A model generated the notes under the pieces. It had not been told where the DNA came from. It saw nothing but the letters and a program-made list of their open reading frames with translations, and did no database searches. Shown here piece by piece: positions 56,017 through 64,000 of a stretch of 64,000 nucleotides of DNA. Origin of the DNA: Oegoconia quadripuncta (taxonomy: Eukaryota > Arthropoda > Insecta > Lepidoptera > Autostichidae); assembly GCA_949316235.1 (NCBI GenBank), contig OX438751.1, positions 23,089,385 to 23,153,384 of the forward strand, written 5' to 3'. The translations under genes and the position numbers were made by a program. Numbering within the stretch: the stretch's first letter is position 1; each line of letters starts with the position of its first letter.

Positions 56017-56023
56017 GATAAAA

Positions 56024-57380
56024 TACAGTTTCCCTATATCTAAACAAGTTATGCAATATTCTGAACCCTCGTCGATAAATTATCAGATTTTGACAATTAA
56101 TGCTGATGTGAAAGTAACTATGCAAACGTTATAGACTTTGATCCAATTCCTAATTGTATTCCATCGTTGACCAAAATATACTCGTATTTCAAAAACTTTT
56201 TTAGCTTCTTTACCTATCAAGTGGTTTATTTCGAATTTAAATAAATTTAAAAGGGTTTATCCCATTACATCCAAACTTTCAAGGCTAAATTTTTCGAAAG
56301 AAAATAACGCTAATGTAACTTTATTCGTATAAACAGGACAGGTCTAAAAGTTACTGGAAATCATTTTCGAAATATTGAATTTAAAAGATTTTGCGTGTTT
56401 TCTGTTACTATGGAAAACTTAAAATTACTCTAATTTAGTTGCAACAGTTAGAAAATGTTCTCTACTAACTTATATAAAGTTTCATTAGAATCGGTTTATT
56501 CGTTTCGAGAAATTTGGCAACGTAGAATAGGAATTCGGTTCAGAGCACTCTAAATTCAAATTTAAGTTTTAGAGGCCCCTTCAGAATCTACACCACTGTT
56601 GAGTAATGTAATCTATATTTTTATGAAAAAAAAAATTGTAATATTTTTTTTTTAGGGCCGTATTGATAAATCGATCTTCAGATTGCGTCTCAGTCTCAGT
56701 GCTATTTCTTTTGATAGCGTTTTAATATGGAACAGATTCTCAAGCGTCAACTCATTGTCATCTATATCTTGCGAACGGTTTTTTATACGGGCACTAGAAT
56801 TCTCTAGTGAATAAATCTTAAACTACAGTTGCACTATTTTTTCTTTTTGGTACTATTTGGCACTATTTTGGCTCAATTTTTTAACATTATCAGAATAGCT
56901 GAAGTCCCCTTTGTGAATTCCAACATCACTTAGGTATACGGCTATTTGCATCATATATTAATACGAAGGACAATAGAAGCGGACGAGACCAATTTGTTGC
57001 TTCTTGCACAACTAGGCCGCGATTATATTTCTTGGAATAAGGACTCCGATGCACTTTGTTTCACAATAACACGGTCACAGCTCTTTCTACTCGTTTCCCC
57101 CTTTTCGGTGATTTTAAAATGCTTACAAAAAAATATGACACGGGAATGGTGATATTTTCTATTTGTCCATCGCAAGTAAGGTATCATCATGAACAGCCTT
57201 ACATGCCCCCATTGTTGGAGCACCGCCTCCTCTCATTGGAAGTCCATCCAAGGACTGATCGTGCTAGACATTACTTAACTTCGCTAATCGAAAATGAATA
57301 GCAAATGCGATTGCGCCACGAGCGCTTCTAATGGTAAGCATGGTATTCTCTACTAAAATCTTTAGTAAATAATAAGAAAT
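56024..57380. other. Unassigned DNA between gag and recombinase
   Basis: This is where the RT/RNase H region of a DIRS element would be expected. I find no RT motif in any frame. An old repeat shared with 44490-44535 lies at 56475-56530. Confidence 0.45.
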
Positions 57381-57627
57381 AATAAATAAATAAATATTAG
57401 ACATACACACAGCGCATCTAGTTCCACAGTAAGCAACTATAGGCTTGTGTTGTGGACACCAGATGATTGATATACTACATAAATACATTTTTTTTTGTAA
57501 ATAAATACTTATTATAAATGAAAATATCCATAACTTGGGTACACATGTCCGTATTCATCACACAAATATATACTTTTGGTATAGTTGTCAGAGTTGCTAA
57601 CCACTACACTAAACAGGTCGTCAAATC
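57381..57627 (-). mobile_element. SINE family B (copy B10)
   Basis: Reverse copy from the (AATA)n tail through CACAGTAAGCAACTATAGGC and the head CACTACACTAAACAGGTCGT. The B-box segment is lost. Confidence 0.85.
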
Positions 57628-57945
57628 GTCGTAGTAGTTTTGGATACATTTTGTATCGATAATATAATTTTGGTTATATATATTCGGTTATATTTTGTAT
57701 ACGAAAAAGCCGATACACCCCAATTAGATCATATGGCTAGAAAAAATAAAATAAAAGATTGTTGCGAATTCGTTACTGTTATGTTTCCGCTTGTAGGGTG
57801 TTTATCATTCTGTAATTATTATAAATAATTAAGGTAAAAAGTATAACCTTATATTTTTGGATCGATTCTACTTCTGTTCAAACTAATGTCAGGTTTCAGG
57901 TATACCATAAATATTCTTGTATAAACCCTAAAAACATCTCATTTA

Positions 57946-57957
57946 TTCTTATTCCAG
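57946..57957 (+). other. Splice acceptor before the recombinase exon
   Basis: A pyrimidine-rich tract ends TTCTTATTCCAG at 57957. The recombinase frame is open from 57958 to the ATG at 58057 and onward, and the extra 33 residues match the segment expected before the recombinase core. Confidence 0.6.
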
Positions 57958-58920
57958 ACGTCGGCACCAGTTGCACAACCATCTTACCCTGGGTGCACCG
58001 ATGCTCTCCGGCTGGCGTTCGCGCACCGCGACTTCCCGCCGGTATCCTGGGAATTCATGCTCGCTTCACTTTCAAAAAGTACCATTCAGCAATATAACAT
58101 CACATTTAAGTTATGGTGGAATTATTGTTTGTTAAACAAACGAGATATATTTAACACATCCACTTCATTCATTATGTGTTTCCTAACGGAACAATACAAT
58201 AAGGGAGCATGTCACGCAACCTTAAACAATCACCGCACCGCGTTATCGATGTTCTTGGGGAGTAACATTAGTACTAGCGAGGCTATTAAGCGTTTGTTAA
58301 AAGGCGTTTATAAGTTGCGACCAAACGCACCAAATTGTGACTTTACCTGGGATCCACAACTGGTACTTGATCATATTGCTGAATGGTATCCTAATACTGA
58401 CCTTTCCTTAGGCAAAATAACTAAAAAACTTGTAGTTCTACTAGCTCTGTGTACAGCCCATAGAGCCCAAACGTTATCGTCGATAACCGTTGACAACGTG
58501 AGCATAAGTTTACAGGGCGTTAGAATATCATTAACAAGCTTGATGAAACCATCAGTCGCTGGAAGACCACAACCCACGTTGTTTCTTCCTTTCTTCGAAG
58601 ACCGGCCTAATATTTGCCCTGCTACCGTCCTGAAGGATTATCTGACAGTAACCGGGGATAAACGTCCTGAGAACGTCAATAACCTTTTAATATCTGTGAA
58701 GCGCCCTCATAAGAGAGCACCAGCACAGTCAATAAAAAGGTGGGTTATGCAGGCACTGGCTGACAGCGGGGTGGACGTGGCTAGATTCAGCAGGTCCGCT
58801 ACCGCCGCGACAGTAAATTTAGATGTTGTCAGGAAAACTGTCGAATGGACAAGTAACACGGAAACTTTTGCAAAATTTTACCATCGCCAAGTAGATGACG
58901 AGCATAGCTTTTGCGAATAA
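57958..58920 (+). CDS. DIRS-type tyrosine recombinase (exon or internal-ATG ORF)
   Basis: Tyrosine recombinases cut and rejoin DNA through a tyrosine-DNA link. From 57958 the frame reads PGCTDALRLAFAHRD before the ATG at 58057, which alone gives 287 aa. The N-terminal SAM-like domain contains SLSKSTIQQYNITFKLWW. Counting from the ATG, the first catalytic Arg is R136 in CTAHRAQTL and the nucleophile is Y275 in FAKFYHRQ. The second box reads ARFSRSAT: R246 is kept, but the position of the usual His (DIRS proteins: AHSTR-like) is R243, and the segment after it is shortened. This suggests reduced or lost activity, or an altered active site. No upstream RT is fused in frame. The donor for this exon is not identified. 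Confidence 0.8.
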   Translation, partial: TSAPVAQPSYPGCTDALRLAFAHRDFPPVSWEFMLASLSKSTIQQYNITFKLWWNYCLLNKRDIFNTSTSFIMCFLTEQYNKGACHATLNNHRTALSMFLGSNISTSEAIKRLLKGVYKLRPNAPNCDFTWDPQLVLDHIAEWYPNTDLSLGKITKKLVVLLALCTAHRAQTLSSITVDNVSISLQGVRISLTSLMKPSVAGRPQPTLFLPFFEDRPNICPATVLKDYLTVTGDKRPENVNNLLISVKRPHKRAPAQSIKRWVMQALADSGVDVARFSRSATAATVNLDVVRKTVEWTSNTETFAKFYHRQVDDEHSFCE

Positions 58921-59149
58921 TGATTACCTAATCACTTGATATCAATAACTGCTATGACATTTATGATGTCATTACTTCAGCCCAGGGCAGCGCGTGCGCA
59001 AAGGGGTCGAATTACTAGGTCATAGAAAGAAAAAGTAAATGCCGTGTCGTATCAGGAAGTCAAAGAAAAGGCGGTATGTAGAGAAGTGTCAAAAGGACTA
59101 TTTCTTATTTTATCGTTATATTTTTAATATCGTTGCATGGTATAACAAC
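58921..59149. other. 3' flank of the recombinase exon
   Basis: No terminal repeat of the element is recognised. Confidence 0.3.
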
Positions 59150-59292
59150 AGAAACGTCGTCAGCAAAAAACTGCACTCATATTCTGTAATTTCTGGGAGG
59201 TCGTTTAAATAAAGTATAAATAATAGGGGTCCCAAAATGCTTCCTTGTGGTACACCAACTTCATTTAATTCAGTAGTTGGCTTGTACACATT
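59150..59292 (-). pseudogene. Non-LTR reverse transcriptase fragment
   Basis: The minus strand reads VGVPQGSILGPLLFILYLND and LPEITEYECSF, followed after a one-base frameshift by FADD. These are the adjacent RT core blocks of a LINE polymerase (CR1/Jockey-like). The piece is too short and frameshifted to function. It is unrelated to DIRS RT. Confidence 0.8.
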
Positions 59293-60053
59293 TCATTCTA
59301 TGTTGTCGTATAATTTTGTTACCTCAACATATTAGTTCTGTTACAATAACGTGAAGCCAATGCTTTGGAATATCGCTTATTCCATATTGATCACTTGGTT
59401 TCATGGTGTATTTTGCATGATAACAAATCCTTTTCCAAATTTTCAAGGTTTTTATAGGTAGGTATTTAAGATTAAACTAGGTGTAAGTTCTTTCATGGCC
59501 ATGTTTGATAGAAATTGTTTAAGCTGTTTAGATCGTTGTAGTACTTTGGTTCATCTGGATGGTATTTTGTTTTCCGGGATTTTTCTAATTTTATACTTTA
59601 CAATTACATAGACATGATATTTCAAAGTATAGCGTTCTAAGACCGGATTTCATGTCTTAGTGGTCTTAAAAGGCAGTAAGCAGAATAGCTCATAAGTTAT
59701 ACTAATATTTAAATCTTCATTTAAAATTTAAAGTCACTACAAAGACCCTGTCGGGTTGTCGGACGTCACAGAATGTCCTTACAAAGTTTAACCCTCGCAA
59801 AACATCGGGGGCGGAAACATTTAATTGCATTATTCGAGAAGTTTCGCTCAATAGAAAGTCCTCGTTGCTTATTTACGGACTTTGTGGTTACCCTGATCAT
59901 TAAAATTATTAAATAGAACTATTGTATGTACAGTATACAGGGTGCCAATAAATTAGACATAAGTAGATATTATACGAGCTATTGCGGGTCCATTTATAAC
60001 CTCCGCGTAAAAACGAGGGGTGTAAATTGTTTGACGGCATTGCGTGTGTCGCC
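59293..60053. other. Unassigned DNA
   Basis: An old decayed repeat at about 59985-60050 resembles 45780-45830. No gene is seen. Confidence 0.4.
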
Positions 60054-60388
60054 TTTTTTTATGCACAATGGATTAGCACTCAAGTGCTAATTGAGGTCAA
60101 CCTCAATCACACCTGATGTTAAGTGAAGACGAGGCCGAAGGTGGGAGCGTACTGACGCGGAAACCCCATCTTATGTGAGGGACTGGTTATCTTATCTCTG
60201 AAAACCGGAACACAACAATGCTACATTGTTGTTTCACGGCAGACTTAGATAAGATGGTAGTAGGTAGCCAGGCGGATATTTAAAATGCTCTACCACTATC
60301 CAAACCGAGTATACTAAATACGTACCCCGCTGGGAATCGAACCCACGACCTCCGATTTGTAAACCCTATGTTGTTTACATTGAGTAGT
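60054..60388 (-). mobile_element. SINE family A (copy A9)
   Basis: Reverse full-length copy from ATGCACAATGGATTAGCACT to TTGTTTACATTGAG. It carries a small internal palindromic insertion (AGCACTCAAGTGCT). Confidence 0.9.
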
Positions 60389-61485
60389 CCGATTTGAGTG
60401 CCGTTTTTTTCGTATATGATAGACTACACGACATATGACATTGATATTTAACTTTTATATTTAGGATTAGGATCTTAGCCATCGATTAAGCCGTTTAGAA
60501 AATCAATTGGTCTTATTTACCTGGACGATATAATCATTCTTATTCAAACAATGTTACAATGAGCAAAAAATTCAAAAACTCCTAAGGATCTGCAGGATTT
60601 TACTTTTTTCTGAGTCATCATCAACAGCGTCTGGGAATGCCGCACCAATAACAGGACAGGTACGACTGCCCTTAACGTATTAATTAATTGGGCGAGTCTG
60701 GCTGCAGCATCAGTTCATATTTATCATATAAATGTATTGTCATGGAAACAGAAACGAGTTTGTAAAATAAGAATCTTTAATTGCCATAAGTTTTTTCTGT
60801 ATAAGAATGCTGTTGATTCTATGTAAATAAATAAAATAAAATAAACCAGTGTTTCGCTCTTTGAGTGATATGCCACACTGTGTTATGACCCATTTTTATT
60901 TGTATCTATATTTCTTTGTAATTTAAAAATTGTATATGTGTGTGAACGCGGTGGCGTAATTAAATGCTTTATCTATCTATCTACATGCATACGAAGCAAG
61001 TTAAAAAAAAGCTTGTAAAAAGAGAACAAAAATGACAAAGAAATCGATCACGCACCACACCGGTACCCCAGAAGGTTCTGTTTACTCAAAGTGCGGCGAA
61101 CCCTTTGAAGGTAAGCAAACTGACGGCAAAGGCTTACTTCCTATTTATCAAGTGGCTGCTTGCATTCTTGCGTTTGTTGGTTTAACGTTTGAACCTTGGT
61201 AATATCGTAGTTATTGTTTGATGAAAATTTTTGGTGGATTGATCTTAAACACAAGTATTTGGACTAGTTTTGTAAATAAATAATGTGATAATCATAATAA
61301 TGGTTATGGTATACTATACAAAGAAACCGAATGAACGATTTCTGTAATTGGGGGATATGTGCCCAGTAGAGGATAGCTGATAACCTTCGAGTAAATATGG
61401 CTCGGAGGATATACGAGTATGCCTTAGATTTAAATAAGTGTAAAATTAAGGTATCTAACAATTGAATAATATATTTGCATACTAT
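60389..61485. other. Unassigned DNA with a short ORF at 61032-61202
   Basis: Mostly AT-rich and unassigned. The 56-aa ATG-led frame at 61032-61202 is listed separately. Confidence 0.4.
61032..61202 (+). other. Short ORF of unknown meaning (56 aa)
   Basis: ATG at 61032 to TAA at 61202. It begins MTKKSITHHTGTPEGSVYSK and has a C-terminal hydrophobic segment (VAACILAFVGLTF). The base composition is more balanced than its surroundings. No family is recognised; chance or a fragment of a repeat is as likely as a gene. Confidence 0.2.
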
Positions 61486-61511
61486 TACAATACAATACAA
61501 TACAATACAAA
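61486..61511 (+). repeat. (ACAAT)n microsatellite
   Basis: About five ACAAT units directly precede CACTTTATTGCACAAC, an N3-like reverse LINE end. Confidence 0.85.
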
Positions 61512-61581
61512 TACACTTTATTGCACAACATTAACTGCACAATTATTGCACAATTGTAGTGGTAGAGCCACGCTGTAAGCT

Positions 61582-61967
61582 ATTTGCTTGCAGCATGAAT
61601 GGGCCGGCTCGACCGGGGAAGTACCACCCTCTCGCAGAAGACCGACGTCTGAGTAGTGGTATTTTGCCACTGCGCTTCGTCCGGTGAGCGAGGGCGCCGG
61701 AGGCCTACCTTCCAGTCTCTCTCCAGAATGGTAGCGGTATTTAAAGAGTTAGTACCCCAGGAGGGTACCAGCACTATTAGTGCTGGAGAATCCCTCATCG
61801 CTCAGGCTGCCCTACTTATTCTGGGGTGGACACCTTCCTCAAAGGCCGGCAACGCATCTGTGACCCTTTTGGTGTTGCGGGTGTCCATGGGCGGCGGTGA
61901 TTGCTTTCCATCAGGTGACCCGCTTGCTCGTTTGCCGCCCTCTCATATAAAAAAAAAAAAAAACAAC
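61582..61967 (+). mobile_element. Longer 3' fragment of family N4
   Basis: A less AT-rich 385-base segment ends with TGTCCATGGGCGGCGGTGAT, TTTGCCGCCCTCTCATATAA and poly(A), identical in type to 39205-39306. Upstream it contains GTACCCCAGGAGGGTACC-like sequence and short frames that could be a decayed ORF tail. It is probably a LINE 3' end. Confidence 0.65.
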
Positions 61968-62014
61968 AGATAAGAAAATACAGTTTCAGAAAAGTGTTAT
62001 GAATAGAATGTACA

Positions 62015-62065
62015 ATTTGGCGACCTTATCACTAAAAGCGATCTCTTCCAGGCAACCTTTGGGTA
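62015..62065 (-). mobile_element. N3-like LINE 3' scrap, reverse
   Basis: GCGACCTTATCACTAAAAGC and GATCTCTTCCAGGCAACC match 33690-33720. Confidence 0.6.
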
Positions 62066-62246
62066 TAATGTATCCTGTCCAAATTTGAGAATTGTAACTG
62101 AAACACTTTACCCCTGACAAGTGCGGAGGAACGATGCCCCATCCCCTGATAAGGCATCTATCCTCAACGCCATTTTTGAGTAGGGCATTTATCCGCAACA
62201 CTAATGAAAAGTTAAATGTAAAATTAGAAAAATAATTAAAATAAAA

Positions 62247-62272
62247 CGCCAATTTCATAGGTAAGGACCTAA
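62247..62272 (-). mobile_element. Solo end of MITE family G
   Basis: CGCCAATTTCATAGGTAAGG then ACCTAA equals the right terminal repeat of the copy at 40668-41084. The rest of that element is absent. Confidence 0.7.
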
Positions 62273-62294
62273 TATTTCGGGCACTTACACTTAC

Positions 62295-62458
62295 ACCAAT
62301 CATCTAATCCCAAACTAAGCAAAGTTTGTACTAGGGATAGTAGATAACGGATAAACATACATAAATATCCATGACCTAGAAATAAATTTATCCCCGGCGG
62401 GATTCGAACCTACGTTGGTTGGTTTCACAGTTGCACCAATGGGTGGTCGATTATCTGC
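62295..62458 (-). mobile_element. Diverged SINE B relative (copy B11)
   Basis: CCCAAACTAAGCAAAGTTTG, GATAACGGATAAACATACAT and GGCGGGATTCGAACC (inverted B box) match the subfamily at 33963. Confidence 0.75.
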
Positions 62459-63150
62459 GCCATATTTTATGTGAATTACATTTTTGGTAGATGTGGATTC
62501 GAAACGTAAAAAAGAATAGAACCAACCCGGCTCTTCCCGTCGGTATCGTAAAAAACAACTAAGGGACTTTCCATCAAAAAACAATCACATATTTGCACGT
62601 TTTAGTGGCGATGGGCTCACCCTCTGTCACGTATTGCATTTCAGTATATTTCGTAAGATGAACCATTAATGTTACTTCAATCATTAAACTCTAATGTTTG
62701 GAACACCCAACCACTAAAGTTTGGAATATCTCTGATCACCCCATTTGGAATAAAGGTCGTAACCTTATGTATGTATGTAATATTACACTAACCCTTGTTT
62801 ATATTACGTATTGAATAAGATTCTTGAATACTTCCGCTCGGAAGGTCCAAAGGAGTTTTTGTTATATATTATATTATAATAGCCCTTAAACTTTGACGAA
62901 ATAGGCTTTTGCGAGCAAATGAATTACGCTTGTAAACGGCTGTCATAAAAATTTAAACAATTTCGGATGATTCTCAATTTGGCTAAATTACTTCGTTATA
63001 TTAAATCTGCGCCTTTCTCGTGTAGCTTGGGGGAATCCATTTTCACACGTTTACGAGTTTACGGGATTTGTAATGAATGGGAGATAATAGAAATTTTTCT
63101 TTGAACGTACTTACAAACGAAGAATAATGTTGATTTCATAACTTAACTTA
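62459..63150. other. Unassigned DNA; repeat at 62690-62790 shared with 26461
   Basis: Only the repeat shared in inverse orientation with 26461-26560 is recognised. Confidence 0.4.
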
Positions 63151-63153
63151 ACC

Positions 63154-63299
63154 GCCTCCGTGGCTCAATGTAAACAACATTGGGTATATGAATCGGAGGT
63201 CGCGGGTTCGATCCCCAGCGGGGTACTCGGTTTGGTTGGTGGTAGGGCATTTTAAATGTCCGCTTGGCTAGCTACCACCATCTTATCTAAATCTGCCGC
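63154..63299 (+). mobile_element. SINE family A, 3'-truncated (copy A10)
   Basis: Intact head GCCTCCGTGGCTCAATGTAA and B box GGTTCGATCCC; the body stops at AAATCTGCCGC. Loss of the 3' half is unusual for a SINE and implies a later deletion. Confidence 0.9.
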
Positions 63300-64000
63300 A
63301 TCTAGACATAAGAAGGAAATATTTCGATTAGTGGGGTTTGTTTTCGTGCGAAGGTTCGTAACGAACATCGTCGGGCCGAATGGTACCGATCTTTCACCAG
63401 TAAAACCGTTGACGTTTTGAGTCGAGAAAGGAGGGACAGTTTGGTTGGAACCTCCGCGCTAGTAACACGCATAAGTGAGTCTGTCTGATAATTCATAAAG
63501 TAATATAATTTGTTAAATTAAAAGGCATCTGCATCGTGACCACTTCTTTTATTCAATATAATCTCGCCCAAACTAAGCAAAGATTGTACTATGGATACTA
63601 GATAACGGATAAACCTACATAAATATTTATATAAATATCCATGACTATGATCCATTATGATCATGAAAGTATACTTGCTCACCACTTATATAATGTCTAG
63701 AGTTTCCTGTAGTAAGAGCCATCATTAGTTTCAATATTAATTAACAGCGTATAGTTTGTAAGTTGCACGATGGTATCTTTGTTTGCCTCACCTCTCTAAT
63801 AGTCTCTAATGTAATCTTAATTTACCGTATTGTGTTTATATAAGTATGGGTCGCTTTGTACTCTTTTCTTATCCCATGGAAGTTTGAATAAGAAATATGA
63901 AATAAGTTTTAACATAAATATAACTTTTGTGAAAGCTGTCGGCCGTCAGGAGAAAAAAACAAGGGAGATTGTGCAGACTCACTTTCTTTTTTTTTTAACA
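63300..64000. other. Unassigned DNA with a SINE B scrap at 63566-63650
   Basis: AAACTAAGCAAAGATTGTAC and GATAACGGATAAACCTACAT belong to the subfamily at 62295. Nothing else is recognised to the end of the window. Confidence 0.45.

Larger units (their letters stand above)
53661..58920 (+). mobile_element. DIRS-like locus: gag and tyrosine recombinase, RT missing
   Basis: DIRS retrotransposons encode Gag, RT/RNase H and a tyrosine recombinase instead of an integrase. Here a gag-like gene with an intron and a recombinase exon are in the expected order and strand, but the 2.9 kb between them contains no RT motif and instead carries a foldback-like insertion. No split direct or inverted termini were identified. 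It may be a decayed element, a non-autonomous derivative, or a co-opted gag-recombinase gene. The boundaries given are those of the coding parts only. Confidence 0.65.

Noticed and set aside
57264..57488. 74-aa minus-strand frame near the recombinase exon
   Set aside because: It overlaps the reverse SINE B copy and has no other support.

Overview
The window is AT-rich animal nuclear DNA, almost certainly from a moth or butterfly. The indications are an R1-clade non-LTR retrotransposon with a TAATG stop-start junction, several tRNA-derived SINE families, Helitron-like 3' ends of the type common in Lepidoptera, a short run of the insect telomere-like pentamer TTAGG, and a DIRS-like tyrosine-recombinase element. 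No bacterial operon structure is present. Species cannot be assigned from sequence alone.

I find no convincing host protein-coding gene. The one clear host gene is a tRNA-Asn(GTT) at 35410-35483. Nearly everything else that can be identified is mobile DNA, much of it nested.

1-16.7 kb: repeat-rich intergenic DNA with SINEs of three families (called A, B and C here), 3' fragments of non-LTR elements, solo arms of an inverted-repeat family (F), a MITE inside a 5S-like repeat, and long unassigned AT-rich stretches. 16.75-24.64 kb: a non-autonomous DNA transposon with about 34-bp terminal inverted repeats, filled with 43-bp repeats whose unit resembles its own termini. It is interrupted at 17164-23216 by a complete, GC-rich R1-clade retrotransposon with intact ORF1 (zinc knuckles), intact ORF2 (AP endonuclease, reverse transcriptase, CCHC), a poly(A) tail and a perfect target-site duplication. 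An inverted 5' fragment of the same family lies at about 24.82-25.36 kb and a 3'-UTR-only copy at 34.49-34.75 kb. 25.4-53.4 kb: more repeats, two inverted copies of a TA-flanked MITE, a 31/62-bp minisatellite, a (GAAATT)n tract and the tRNA gene. 53.6-58.9 kb: a DIRS-like locus with a gag-like ORF split by an in-frame GT-AG intron, no detectable reverse transcriptase, and a tyrosine recombinase exon; a foldback-like element built from inverted 16-bp repeat arrays sits between them. 59-64 kb: degraded non-LTR fragments and SINEs.

The most interesting loci are the gag/recombinase locus without RT, the 43-bp-array transposon, the shared AGGYTT start of the R1-clade target sites, and the 16-bp inverted-array element. 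Family assignments rest on motif recognition by eye; no database search was run.
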